Assembly: GCF_018736065.1 (NCBI RefSeq)
Contig: NZ_CP076128.1
Span: 2,961,001 to 3,025,000 of the forward strand
Length of the DNA: 64,000 bases
Origin: Flammeovirga kamogawensis
Lineage (GTDB): Bacteria > Bacteroidota > Bacteroidia > Cytophagales > Flammeovirgaceae
Direction: 5' to 3'
Below are positions 8,926 to 17,908 of this stretch, piece by piece. How positions within the stretch are numbered: the first letter of the stretch is position 1; every line of letters starts with the position of its first letter. The notes under the pieces are model-generated. The model was not told the origin of the DNA, did not search any database, and worked only from the letters and a program-made list of their open reading frames with translations. Both the position numbers and the translations under genes were made by a program.

Positions 8926-9717
8926 CTAATAATTCGTTACATGGAAATTATAATCTATTTTATCTAATCGTTTTCTCCCGCTATAAGTAACATATTCTAC
9001 ATAAAAAGTAAACTTCTTCATAGCGTAGTTCCCTTTTGGAATTGGTATTTCTAATACACCTCTTCCTTTAATCATAGGTAAGAAATATAAATTATCATCA
9101 TCTGTACTACTTGTTCTTACTGGCTTTTTATCATCTTGAGCAATAAAAAACTTTACCCCTTTTCGTTTTTGAGATAACGTGAGTTCTAATACATATTTAT
9201 CATATAAAGCTGTATCATCATTTTCTTTAATTAATATTTTAGGATATACTTTTAATAGTTTCCCTGACTTAGAATATTCTTTTAATCCAAAGGTTTCTTT
9301 GCCTTTATAATACGGAACATCAGATTTTAGTGTGCCGTCTTTATAGTAATAATTTCTGCGCTGCACCACATTATTGTCATAAAAAGCTTTCCTGTATATC
9401 GTTCCATCTTTGTAATATTCTTTTGCCATACCATGCTTAAAATCATTTACATAATCAATGGCTTGTCGAACATTCCCATTTTCATAATAAACCTTTGCTA
9501 AACCATTCTTTTTACCTCTTTGATAGTTTATTTCTGTACGTTTTACTTTAGTTCCAGAATGATAAGTAACGATTAAACCTTCTTTTGATTTTGGTTTTGT
9601 TTTTTTTGCTACTTCTGCTCTCTGAGGCATTTCAGAGTTATTATTTTCAGAGTTTTCGATGGTATCACAAGATAAAGTGATAATCAATGGCAAGAATAAG
9701 AATAAGAGTCGTTTCAT
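8926..9717 (-). CDS. MORN-repeat lipoprotein
   Basis: This 263-residue protein has a lipoprotein signal (LSC, Cys17), so it is expected at the envelope. Residues ~45-165 carry at least five MORN_2-type repeats of about 23 residues (GLAKVYYENGNVRQAI, GMAKEYYKDGTIYRKA, NYYYKDGTLKSDVPYY and similar). The C-terminal ~100 residues form a separate beta-rich region that I do not recognise. Such repeats are often named 'YwqK-type antitoxin', but nothing here suggests a toxin partner: the neighbours are a converging TPR gene and a divergent MepB-like gene. A structural or binding role at the outer membrane is my inference. Confidence 0.78.
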   Translation of the reverse strand: MKRLLFLFLPLIITLSCDTIENSENNNSEMPQRAEVAKKTKPKSKEGLIVTYHSGTKVKRTEINYQRGKKNGLAKVYYENGNVRQAIDYVNDFKHGMAKEYYKDGTIYRKAFYDNNVVQRRNYYYKDGTLKSDVPYYKGKETFGLKEYSKSGKLLKVYPKILIKENDDTALYDKYVLELTLSQKRKGVKFFIAQDDKKPVRTSSTDDDNLYFLPMIKGRGVLEIPIPKGNYAMKKFTFYVEYVTYSGRKRLDKIDYNFHVTNY

Positions 9718-9887
9718 GTTAGATTTTATAAATTGAAGTCACTGCTAAGATAATCAACATAGACTAAAGTATACTACTTTATTGAACTAATAATAATGAA
9801 TTATAATTCTTGAAAATCTATTAGATTTATAAAGCAAAGTAAGCCTAAACTTCATCAAAATAAACAGCAAAATAATTTCTGATAATT

Positions 9888-10364
9888 ATGACAACAAATA
9901 ACATTACTTCTAAAAAGTATCCTTTTGATAACACTATAAGAGATTTCTTTCTAAAAAAACAGCTATCTAATTTCAATCAATTTACAATAGATAAAGAAAG
10001 TACTGAATACAATGGCTGTTCATTTTTTATAAATGAGAAGAAAATAATTTATAGAGATAGTAAAATTACGCCTAAGAAAATTGGTCAGTTTGTTACTTTT
10101 TGGAAGCGCGATAACCAAGGTATAACAACACCTTTTCATGAAGATGATAACATTGATTTTTATGTAATCAATGTACAATTCGAAAATCAGTTGGGGCAGT
10201 TTATATTCCCTAAAGATATTTTGATTAAAAAGGGAATTATTTCTACAAATCAGAAAGAAGGTAAACGTGGTTTTAGAGTATATCCAATCTGGGATAAAAC
10301 TATGAGTAAACAAGCACTATCCACTCAAAAATGGCAAGTCAGTTTCTTTTATCAACATAAATAA
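9888..10364 (+). CDS. MepB-like protein
   Basis: This 158-residue cytoplasmic protein matches the MepB family along its length: NGCSFFINEKKIIYRDSKI, KKIGQFVTFWKR, GQFIFPKDILIKKGI and RGFRVYPIWD. In Staphylococcus mepB lies with the mepR/mepA efflux genes, but its molecular function is not established. Neither a MarR-type regulator nor a MATE pump is next to it here, so the context gives no support for an efflux role. It is divergent from the MORN lipoprotein and precedes the guanidino-modifying enzyme gene by 83 bp. Confidence 0.85.
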   Translation: MTTNNITSKKYPFDNTIRDFFLKKQLSNFNQFTIDKESTEYNGCSFFINEKKIIYRDSKITPKKIGQFVTFWKRDNQGITTPFHEDDNIDFYVINVQFENQLGQFIFPKDILIKKGIISTNQKEGKRGFRVYPIWDKTMSKQALSTQKWQVSFFYQHK

Positions 10365-10447
10365 TATTTTTTTTTAATTTTTATAGGGGTTTTAAAATGG
10401 TTTTACCCTACTAAGAGTGAAAGCAATAAAATTTAAAAGAAACCATT

Positions 10448-11497
10448 ATGAAAAATAAAGAAATAATTAAATCAGGAATCTTAATAGTAGCTACTACTTT
10501 TCTTGCTCTATTAACTGCTTTTAATTTAAATACTAGTGATAGAAAAGAAATTCAAAATAACCATGAGTGGGATGAACTTAAAGAAGTTGTAGTTGGTAGA
10601 TGGGTACCTAATACTTTTGTTGTTCCTAAGGTAGATTTAAATCTGAAAGAATTTTTCTCTTACATTCCTGACGAATCTTGGGATTACATGAAAAAAATAG
10701 AGAATAATACTTTATCAAATGTTTTTCCTAAAGACGATCAAGAATATTTTGACGAACAAGAAAACCTTGTAAAAACATTAAGAGAACTAGGTGTAATTGT
10801 GCACCGACCAGATGAAATTGAAGTTGGTGTTATCGGAACAGCTCAATGTTACTCTCGTGATCCTATTATTACAGTTGGTAACAAATTTATTATTACCAAT
10901 TTATATAACGAAAATCGCCGTCAGGAGACACCTAGTTATAGAAGAATTGCCCTAAATATGGCTAAAAATTACAATGGTGAAGTGGTAAGTATGCCTGCTT
11001 TAAAAGCTGGTTACCACAAAGACAATGTCTATTTAGAAGGTGGTGATGTATTTGTTGCTGGAAACGATATTTATGTTGGTATTTCTGGTAATGCTTCTAA
11101 CATGAAGGGTGTTGAGTGGTTACAAAAAGAATTGGGTAATGAATATACTGTTCATCCTATTCCGTTAAAGCCTAATGTTTTGCACTTAGATTGTACATTA
11201 ATGCTTATAAATAAAGAGCAAGGTATTATCTGTAAAGAAGATTTTATTGATTTTGATGCTGCTCCTGAAAGTCTAAAAAATAGAGAATGGGTAGAAGTTA
11301 AACCAGAGGAAGCTCAAATAATGGCTACTAATGGTGTAGTAATTAATAGTAAATCGATTATTATGTCGGATGCTTTCCCTAAAGTGGCAAACAGAGTAAG
11401 AGAAATGGGAATTGATGTAAAAGAGATTCCCTTTAGAAAAGCAAATTACTTTGGTGGTGGTTTAAGATGTAGCTACCAACCTATATTTAGAAATTAA
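10448..11497 (+). CDS. membrane-anchored amidinotransferase/deiminase superfamily enzyme
   Basis: The 349-residue protein belongs to the guanidino-group modifying (GME) superfamily of arginine deiminases and glycine/inosamine amidinotransferases. The expected active-site elements are in order: VYLEGGDVF (Glu197, Asp200), LHLD (His246), and a C-terminal nucleophile in GGGLRCSYQPI (Cys341). The conserved WDELKEVVVGRW start of the catalytic domain is at residue 41. Unlike typical family members it begins with a hydrophobic segment (residues ~9-25) behind a Lys-rich start, suggesting export or anchoring at the inner membrane with the domain in the periplasm. Substrate unknown; candidates include arginine or peptidyl-arginine. 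Confidence 0.82.
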   Translation: MKNKEIIKSGILIVATTFLALLTAFNLNTSDRKEIQNNHEWDELKEVVVGRWVPNTFVVPKVDLNLKEFFSYIPDESWDYMKKIENNTLSNVFPKDDQEYFDEQENLVKTLRELGVIVHRPDEIEVGVIGTAQCYSRDPIITVGNKFIITNLYNENRRQETPSYRRIALNMAKNYNGEVVSMPALKAGYHKDNVYLEGGDVFVAGNDIYVGISGNASNMKGVEWLQKELGNEYTVHPIPLKPNVLHLDCTLMLINKEQGIICKEDFIDFDAAPESLKNREWVEVKPEEAQIMATNGVVINSKSIIMSDAFPKVANRVREMGIDVKEIPFRKANYFGGGLRCSYQPIFRN

Positions 11498-11561
11498 TCA
11501 TCACATTCATTTTCATGATAAATAATAGATATAGTTTTTAATAAATATAGATGTTTTCATT

Positions 11562-11592
11562 AAGACCGTTGGTTAATTCCTTCGGTCTTTTT
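11562..11592 (+). terminator. probable intrinsic terminator
   Basis: AAGACCG pairs with CGGTCTT, with a second GG/CC pairing inside the loop, followed by a short T run. It lies ~65 bp after the amidinotransferase-like gene. Confidence 0.65.
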
Positions 11593-12050
11593 GTATGGAA
11601 TAGGTAAACGCAAATGTACTTTCAGTTATCTATAGTATAAGTTAATTCTGATGAAATACATATACAGCTTTATGTAGCTCCTATAAATCTAGAATAAGGT
11701 GTTTATAGTAACTACCTCTATGTGAAAATCAACTTATACACTATTAGTTGTACTTGAATATTGAGCGTAATATAAACAGATAAATACTAAGTCGATATCC
11801 AATACAATATGCTAACAAAAGGAACTGATAAAGTAGTGTCAATAATAAGAGGACTAGTATTAGATATCATAATGTAGGTATGTTTTCTCTAACAATTAGT
11901 TTATAATCAATACCTGTTATTATGGGTACAGCAATAGTTAAATATAAAATCTAATATACAACTACATTACGACTACAATAGAAATGAAAGTAAAATGATG
12001 CTTAGATTAATCTTCGTATATAAATTATCTAAACATAAAAAAGAGAGCAT
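11593..12050. other. gene-free AT-rich spacer
   Basis: There is no ORF of convincing length or codon use, no tRNA-like fold and no strong inverted repeat in this stretch between two converging transcription units, each of which has its own terminator. It may be decayed sequence. I see nothing to annotate. Confidence 0.5.
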
Positions 12051-12093
12051 AAAAAAAACACTACTTCAAAATCTATAAAAGATTGAAGTAGTG
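12051..12093 (-). terminator. intrinsic terminator
   Basis: CACTACTTCAA... pairs with ...TTGAAGTAGTG with a 2-nt bulge. On the minus strand the stem is followed by eight Ts (12058-12051). It serves the minus-strand barrel gene ending at 12126. Confidence 0.85.
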
Positions 12094-12125
12094 CTTAAAA
12101 GTCTTTAAATGATTACAGCTAAATA

Positions 12126-12911
12126 TTAAAATTTATACGCTATGCCAAGTACAATTTTATTACATCTTGTAGCAGGATTTGATTGTAAATCATAAATTAG
12201 TTTACCACTCAAAAAGATATGTTTTCCTACTGGGTAATTACCATCAATACCTACGCCTGCCGTTGTAGACATTCCATTCATTAAAGATCTGCCACTAATA
12301 TATTCCGGAGAAGCATTCGTATTATAATAACCAAAAGCACCAATAGAAGCTCCATTTTTAAAATGTCTGGATACATTGCCTTCAAAAACAACTGCATCTC
12401 CTAATTGTCTTTCTGCTTCTTTTCTTGCCACTCTATGTTCATAAATTATTCCTCCATTTAAAGACCATTTTCCATCTGCTAAATACTGTGTTGCTTTTAG
12501 GTTAGCAAAATGGGCATCCAAAGGTAATTTTTGTCCATAAAGGTAAGAATAACTTGCTTGTAGTTTTGTTGTTCCTAAATCCCAAGACAATTGTAAGGGG
12601 ACAAAAAATGTTACAGGAAAAAATCCATTTTGATAGTTTCCATCCATAATTCTTGGCTGAGAGATCATAACAGAATACTTAGCGCCTAAAATATCTACGC
12701 CTGTATTCCATAATACAGATACTGCCATAAAATTCATATGCTTAGAATGTAAAGAAGCGACACCAACAAATACACCATCTCCAGAATAAGTTGCTGCATT
12801 TGCGTTTGTCGCTCCTCCTAATGATGGAACAGATAAAGTACCTAGCATTTGTCCATAACTTAATGCAGATAACATAAATACCATCGTACAAGTCAATATT
12901 ATATTTTTCAT
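12126..12911 (-). CDS. outer-membrane beta-barrel protein (MetA-pathway-like)
   Basis: This 261-residue protein has a signal peptide (cleavage after SYG, residue ~20) and then alternating hydrophobic/polar strands rich in Gly, Tyr and Asn, ending in an aromatic residue (IAYKF) as barrel proteins do. The layout resembles the 'MetA-pathway of phenol degradation' porin-like family (transporter-type barrel), an assignment based on pattern only. It lies 72 bp downstream of the DUF1349 gene on the same strand and may be cotranscribed. The substrate is unknown, and no phenol-degradation genes are nearby. Confidence 0.7.
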   Translation of the reverse strand: MKNIILTCTMVFMLSALSYGQMLGTLSVPSLGGATNANAATYSGDGVFVGVASLHSKHMNFMAVSVLWNTGVDILGAKYSVMISQPRIMDGNYQNGFFPVTFFVPLQLSWDLGTTKLQASYSYLYGQKLPLDAHFANLKATQYLADGKWSLNGGIIYEHRVARKEAERQLGDAVVFEGNVSRHFKNGASIGAFGYYNTNASPEYISGRSLMNGMSTTAGVGIDGNYPVGKHIFLSGKLIYDLQSNPATRCNKIVLGIAYKF

Positions 12912-12983
12912 TGTTCTATATATATAAAGGTTTCATATATAGAAGTGTATAAAAAATATAAAATCCCTATTTCGGTCTGTACT

Positions 12984-13634
12984 TTACTCTTTGTTATTTT
13001 CTAACCACTCTAATCTTCTTTCGTCAGGAAGGTGTGTTATTTTAAAATCATCAAAAGTAGCATCGAAACCACTACCATCAGGACTTGCTGCCATCATTCC
13101 TACCATTACAGGTTTATGATCTGGTAAATAAGCAAGGTTACTCATCTGATAATTCTTACCATCTAAAGAATAAAGTATTTCTACAGCATCACGCTTTCTT
13201 ATTGCTTTTATCCAAATTGATTTTGGCTTTTCTTTTAACGCTACAACACTCCAACTAGAATGCTCGTTTGTAACCACTGCACTAAAGTTATATACACCAT
13301 CTACGTATTCAATACCTGTTTTAATCCAATGCTTTTCGTCTATTCTAAGCATTAATCCCATTTGGTCGAAACGTGTTTTATAAGCTCCAGTAATTTTAAC
13401 AGATACCTCGAACTCTCCACCTCTATTTGTATAATAAAAAGGACCATCGTCTACGGTAAATCCATAATGAGTTTTTCTCCAATAATCAGTTTGTGGAGTA
13501 ACAAACATCTTAAGCGTATTTCCTTTTATCTCCCATTTATCTGGTGCATTAAACCATTGCATAGAAGATAAATCTTGAGCATTTGTTATTACAGATATAC
13601 TCAAAAGGGATAATAGAATAATTAGATTTTTCAT
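12984..13634 (-). CDS. secreted DUF1349 (concanavalin-like) protein
   Basis: The 216-residue protein has a signal peptide (ending TNAQ, residue ~19) followed by a full DUF1349 domain: WEIKGNTLKMFVTPQTDYWRK, TRFDQMGLMLRIDEKHWIKTG, YVDGVYNFSAVVTN and the C-terminal TFDDFKI strand. DUF1349 has a concanavalin-A-like jelly-roll fold and has been discussed as a glycan-binding or disaccharide-handling fold. Most family members are cytoplasmic, so export is notable. It may act with the barrel protein encoded just downstream, but this is only suggested by proximity. Confidence 0.82.
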   Translation of the reverse strand: MKNLIILLSLLSISVITNAQDLSSMQWFNAPDKWEIKGNTLKMFVTPQTDYWRKTHYGFTVDDGPFYYTNRGGEFEVSVKITGAYKTRFDQMGLMLRIDEKHWIKTGIEYVDGVYNFSAVVTNEHSSWSVVALKEKPKSIWIKAIRKRDAVEILYSLDGKNYQMSNLAYLPDHKPVMVGMMAASPDGSGFDATFDDFKITHLPDERRLEWLENNKE

Positions 13635-13874
13635 TTCTTAAGTTTAAATAAAACACAGTATTGAAAATTAAGAAATGAGTTACTACTCTTCAAAATCTTC
13701 TTGTTAAGGTTATTAATCCTATACTAATAATACAGTTTTACTTATTTACTAAGGAACAAAACTTCTATCTATGCCTGATTTATAATTAAACCTAGTACTT
13801 TTTTATTTAATCAACAGTAAAATTTATACCTTCAATAAATAAACTATTATACTTATCTCATTAAATAAATAACT

Positions 13875-14333
13875 ATGCTTACTTCCACTTTTAATGTTTT
13901 TAGAACCAACAGAGAAATCTATCAGAAGTTTCTTGAAGGGTATTCTCTCCAACAATTGAACACAATTCCAGAAGGCTTTAATAATAATCTTTTATGGAAT
14001 ATTGCCCATGTAATTGTTGTACAGCAAAGTCTTGTTTACAAACTCACAGGAACGCCAACTTATATTTCTGATGCGCTGATTCAAAAATATACAATAGGCA
14101 CAAAACCAGATGGTAAGGCTACTCAAGAAGAAGTAGACGAACTCAAAAAGTTGATAATATCTTTAGGAGTAAAGATGGAAGAAGATTACGAAACAGGAAA
14201 ATTTAAGCAACTAAAAGAGTATACAACCAAAACAGGTTTCACGCTTAAAACTGTAGAAGATGCTATAACATTTAATACTTACCATGAAGGTATCCATCTA
14301 GGAATACTATTAATGTTGAAGAAATTTGTATAA
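13875..14333 (+). CDS. DinB-like four-helix protein
   Basis: This 152-residue cytoplasmic protein has the DinB/YfiT-like layout: four amphipathic helices with a potential metal site formed by His45 (WNIAHVIVV) and His137 and His141 (YHEGIHLG). Three histidines of this spacing bind a divalent metal in the DinB_2 family, whose members include bacillithiol transferases and many uncharacterised proteins. The gene is alone on its strand, between divergent and converging neighbours. The substrate is not predictable. Confidence 0.85.
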   Translation: MLTSTFNVFRTNREIYQKFLEGYSLQQLNTIPEGFNNNLLWNIAHVIVVQQSLVYKLTGTPTYISDALIQKYTIGTKPDGKATQEEVDELKKLIISLGVKMEEDYETGKFKQLKEYTTKTGFTLKTVEDAITFNTYHEGIHLGILLMLKKFV

Positions 14334-14378
14334 CAATAAGCCTTGTAGATACTCATTTCTACAAGGCTTATTGTTTTT
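14332..14378. terminator. bidirectional intrinsic terminator
   Basis: An 18-bp perfect stem (14332-14349 with 14358-14375, loop of 8) starts at the stop codon of the DinB-like gene and runs into the end of the converging barrel gene. Confidence 0.95.
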
Positions 14379-14379
14379 A

Positions 14380-14916
14380 TTAAAAAGGAAGAACATACCC
14401 AAGATCAATACTAAAACTAGTTTCTTTCTGAGTGATATTATATTCATAAGAAGCACTCACATTAAAAACTTTACCCCCTAAATTAAACTGGTAAGAAGAT
14501 ATAATCCCTGTACTCCAATCTCCATTTACCCATTGATACTCTTTCTGAGGATTATCATTTTCCATTACACCTTTACCTATTCCTGTACCTATAGACCACT
14601 TTTTTGTAATAGCATAAGATACTGTTACTGCTACTGAAAATGTAGCATTTTCTTCAATAATTTCTTTCTTCTCTATCTCATTATCCCACATAAGAACAGT
14701 ACCTATAGAAAACGGACTATCTTTAATTCGTCTCCCATAATCTAGACTAAACCCATAGAAATATGCATTCCTATCTAGCTGCTCACCATAACTACTCGCA
14801 AAGCCAATTGTATTTTTTTTATTCTGAAAAGATGATGGAATACTAGTTAATTGTGCCGATGATACTGTTGGAAGTAGAAAAATGAAACATAAAAATACTC
14901 TAAATAGTAAATTCAT
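14380..14916 (-). CDS. outer-membrane beta-barrel protein
   Basis: The 178-residue protein has a signal peptide (cleavage after SSAQ, residue ~22) followed by regular two-residue alternating strands with turns, ending in LGYVLPF, a typical terminal barrel strand with an aromatic last residue. About eight strands are suggested, an OmpA/OmpX-sized barrel. It starts only 11 bp after the stop of the upstream barrel gene, so the two form an operon. No family name can be given with confidence. Confidence 0.65.
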   Translation of the reverse strand: MNLLFRVFLCFIFLLPTVSSAQLTSIPSSFQNKKNTIGFASSYGEQLDRNAYFYGFSLDYGRRIKDSPFSIGTVLMWDNEIEKKEIIEENATFSVAVTVSYAITKKWSIGTGIGKGVMENDNPQKEYQWVNGDWSTGIISSYQFNLGGKVFNVSASYEYNITQKETSFSIDLGYVLPF

Positions 14917-14927
14917 AGCTTTAACTA

Positions 14928-15704
14928 TTATAAGAATATTCTTACCATCAATCTATATGATTCTAACTGAGAGTTTACAAGCTGCCTTGAAAAACATCCC
15001 ACTTGTAACTTATTCTCAATAAGCATATAATTAAATTCTATCTCACCCCCATAGTCAAATTGACCCATGTTAGCGAAATTATTTTGAATATACATTGGAG
15101 TAATAATCAAATAAACCTTGTCAGATAAATTGATTGTATTCATTACCTGTAATGTTGCTCCATGCTGTGTAACGCTTTGTTGTTGCCCCTCTACCCACCT
15201 TTCTCCAAACTGATAACGATAAGAAACTACTGGCCAAATTGAATATTTTTCACTCACCATAAATCCCGCAATTATTCCTGGAGATATACTCCATAATCCA
15301 GAACTAATTCCATCTTTTGGATTACCCATTGGAGCAAAAACATCTAATGCTAATCCTAACCCTCCAAATGTTTTATCATAATCTACATAAGGAACATAAA
15401 AAGAGCGTATTCTTAAATCTCCTAACCCTGCCTTTTGTGTTTTATGATTATACAGCATAGGTATTTCTATTGTTGTCTGAAAATCTTTTAAAGCATAGCT
15501 TACATTAAATCTATACCCCGTTAACTGCGTACCATCTTTAAGGTCCGTCATTTCAAAATTGTTATTTAAGCGGGTATATATATTGGTAGGTTTTGACGGG
15601 TCAATATGCTCATTTTCCTGTGCTACAGCGGTTAGTGTGACAGCAATGAACATTAAAAACACAATGATCTTTTCTTTCTTCACTTTCATAGTAGTAAGAT
15701 TCAT
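14928..15704 (-). CDS. outer-membrane beta-barrel/porin-like protein
   Basis: The 258-residue protein has a basic N-terminus, a hydrophobic signal segment ending at VAQ (residue ~28), and then porin-like strands such as FQTTIEIPMLYNHKTQ, GLGLALDVFAPMGNP and the terminal LMVRIFL. The pattern resembles transporter-type 'MetA-pathway' barrels. Translation could start at Met1 (15704) or Met6 (15689); the second fits a normal signal-peptide length better. It is the first gene of a two-barrel operon with the 178-residue barrel. Substrate unknown. Confidence 0.68.
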   Translation of the reverse strand: MNLTTMKVKKEKIIVFLMFIAVTLTAVAQENEHIDPSKPTNIYTRLNNNFEMTDLKDGTQLTGYRFNVSYALKDFQTTIEIPMLYNHKTQKAGLGDLRIRSFYVPYVDYDKTFGGLGLALDVFAPMGNPKDGISSGLWSISPGIIAGFMVSEKYSIWPVVSYRYQFGERWVEGQQQSVTQHGATLQVMNTINLSDKVYLIITPMYIQNNFANMGQFDYGGEIEFNYMLIENKLQVGCFSRQLVNSQLESYRLMVRIFL

Positions 15705-15917
15705 AAATTCAGATATTTGATTGAAACAAACTCTTTACTTCACTCAAAAATGTAGAGAGAGTCTTCTTAACTAGAAAAGTGTAAAAGAGAGTAAAAACCC
15801 CTATTTATAAATTACTTTATCACTAGTTATATCTGATTTTGAATGCTATTACTATAAAAATTATTGGTTTGTTTGGGTCATTTTTATCTCATTTTAATTA
15901 ATAGACAATAAAATTTA

Positions 15918-15955
15918 ATCCACTAGATCATCATAAAATTAATGATCTAATGGAT
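15918..15955 (-). terminator. possible terminator hairpin
   Basis: A 14-bp arm with one mismatch lies directly after the dienelactone-hydrolase gene on the minus strand. The following sequence is T/A-rich but has no clean T run, so it is a weaker call. Confidence 0.5.
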
Positions 15956-15963
15956 TCTTCTAT

Positions 15964-16836
15964 TTAAAACTTCTTCTTTAAATATTTCAGTGCCTCAGTA
16001 TTTGCATTTTTAGCATCTTTCTCATTATATCTATCAGAAGATGGATTTGCAAAAGCATGGTCTGCAGCATACATTTTTACAGTTACTGTCTTCTTCGCTT
16101 CTTGCATATGATTTTCAAAATTGGCTACAACTTCTGGGTTAATCCATTTATCTTTCTCTCCAAAAATCCCTAAAACATCGCAGTTTAACTGAGACAATCT
16201 ATCAACATCTTTTACAGGCATACCGTAATACATTACACAACCAACAGCTTGATCTTTAAGTTGAAGTGCTGCTTGTAAAGACCATCCTCCACCAAAACAC
16301 CATCCAATAGTAGCAATCTTTGCATCTTTACCTACAAAAGCTAATGCCCCTTGAATTATTGAGGCTGCTCTTTGTGGATCACATGCTTTCATTAAAGCCC
16401 CAGCTTGTTCTCTTGTTGTTCCTACCTTTCCATCATAAAGATCTAATGCAATTACATTTACATCACCTAACTCCTTAGATAGACGATCAGATTCATTTCT
16501 CACGTAATCATTCAATCCCCACCACTCATGAAAAACAAATAAATATTTAGATGATTTTTTAGCTGAAGGAACATAATACGCTTCTCCTTTATCTCCATTA
16601 GCCACATCAAAAGAAATTCTTTTTCCTTTAAAGGATTCAGTACTTAATTCTCTGTCCATACTGTGCATTTTTTTAAAATCTTCTTGATTTGTAAATGCAG
16701 CAAAGCTTCGTATTGCATCTATATCTGCATGACATAAAACAGCTTCTTTGGGTTTTTGAGGTTCGTGCATTGCAAGAAATACCGACAATGAACTAAATGA
16801 TACTAAAAGGGCTAGATAAGTAAGTAATGATCTCAT
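15964..16836 (-). CDS. exported dienelactone hydrolase family protein
   Basis: This 290-residue alpha/beta hydrolase has a signal peptide of ~22 residues. The dienelactone hydrolase signature is complete: nucleophile Cys180 in GWCFGGG, Asp229 in FGEKDKW and His260 in AADHAFAN, with the oxyanion-side HEWWGLND at 103-110. Family members hydrolyse dienelactones or other small esters and lactones; the Cys nucleophile separates them from Ser lipases. Export to the periplasm is common for Bacteroidota copies, whose natural substrates are mostly unknown. It is divergent from the alpha/beta hydrolase gene at 16955. Confidence 0.9.
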   Translation of the reverse strand: MRSLLTYLALLVSFSSLSVFLAMHEPQKPKEAVLCHADIDAIRSFAAFTNQEDFKKMHSMDRELSTESFKGKRISFDVANGDKGEAYYVPSAKKSSKYLFVFHEWWGLNDYVRNESDRLSKELGDVNVIALDLYDGKVGTTREQAGALMKACDPQRAASIIQGALAFVGKDAKIATIGWCFGGGWSLQAALQLKDQAVGCVMYYGMPVKDVDRLSQLNCDVLGIFGEKDKWINPEVVANFENHMQEAKKTVTVKMYAADHAFANPSSDRYNEKDAKNANTEALKYLKKKF

Positions 16837-16954
16837 AATAAATAAATTGATGAAAGTTTGAAATAATAGATAACTACCAATCTAAAGAATTGTTCTCTCT
16901 AAATAAAAAGTTAGTAGCTTTAGTGTTTAAATTATTTACAATAATATTAATCAG

Positions 16955-17743
16955 ATGCTTTCATATACAGATAATACATCCTCTAATCCTGTTTTAGTAC
17001 TTATTCATGGGTTTTGTGAAACAAAAAATATCTGGAAAGATTTTCAAAAAGCTATTACTCCTTTTTTTAGAGTTATCTGTATAGACCTTCCGGGTTGTGG
17101 CGAAAGTAATGTATTAAATAAAGATCAGCCTTTACTGTCTGATTTTGCTGATGAAATTTATACTACTCTCCTTCAACTAAATATAAATAAATGTACAATG
17201 GTTGGTCACTCATTAGGAGGGTACGTCACATTAGCCTACGCCAATAAATACCCCCAAACATTAAATGGTATTGGTCTTTTTCATTCCACTGCCTTTGCAG
17301 ATGATGATGCAAAGAAAGATGTTCGAGTTAGAGCCGCAGAATTTGTAAGAGAAAATGGAATGAAAGCATTTGTTGCTCCCATGATAGCAAACCTTTTTGC
17401 TTTAAAACATAGAGAGCAATTTAGAACAGAAATTAATGCTATAATCGAAGAAGCTACACATGAAAGTAAAGAAGAAACTGCAAAGATTTCTTTGGCAATG
17501 GGGCTTAGAGAAGATCATTCTCCATTATTTTCATCATTATCTGTACCTGTGTTGTTTATTATTGGAAAAGAAGATGGAGCTGTGCCTCTTTCCAAAAGTA
17601 TAGAACAAGCACATTTACCTAAAGATGCTCATGTCTATTATATGGCAGATGTTGGGCATATGGGAATGTTTGAAGTGCAAACAAAAACTCAGCAAATAAT
17701 TCTCAACTTCTTAACTTATACAAATAACCAAACTACTGCATAA
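16955..17743 (+). CDS. alpha/beta hydrolase
   Basis: This 262-residue cytoplasmic hydrolase has the HG oxyanion motif in LIHGFCE (residues 17-22), the nucleophile elbow GHSLGG with Ser86, an Asp at 207 (GKEDGAVP) and His235 (DVGHMGMFE), so the triad is intact. The residues between ~110 and 190 form a helical cap as in BioH/MenH/epoxide-hydrolase-like enzymes. The ester or lactone substrate cannot be inferred. The gene is followed by a strong terminator. Confidence 0.9.
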   Translation: MLSYTDNTSSNPVLVLIHGFCETKNIWKDFQKAITPFFRVICIDLPGCGESNVLNKDQPLLSDFADEIYTTLLQLNINKCTMVGHSLGGYVTLAYANKYPQTLNGIGLFHSTAFADDDAKKDVRVRAAEFVRENGMKAFVAPMIANLFALKHREQFRTEINAIIEEATHESKEETAKISLAMGLREDHSPLFSSLSVPVLFIIGKEDGAVPLSKSIEQAHLPKDAHVYYMADVGHMGMFEVQTKTQQIILNFLTYTNNQTTA

Positions 17744-17770
17744 ATAAGTATAGATTGAAAATATTCTGAA

Positions 17771-17806
17771 AGTGGGATTTCTTTGTTTAGAAATCTCACT
17801 TTTTTT
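17771..17806 (+). terminator. intrinsic terminator
   Basis: A 12-bp stem with one G-U pair (17771-17782 with 17789-17800) is followed by seven Ts, after the alpha/beta hydrolase gene. Confidence 0.92.
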
Positions 17807-17908
17807 GTTCGGGAATTTTTGCACATTCTTCGGGGAAGAACGCATATCACTACATCAGCTAAATACTACACCTTTGTATTGTTCATTAATCATTAAAACA
17901 AAAAGAAA

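Noticed and set aside
8926..9717. MORN-repeat protein as an antitoxin
   Set aside because: It has a lipoprotein signal and no adjacent toxin-like gene.
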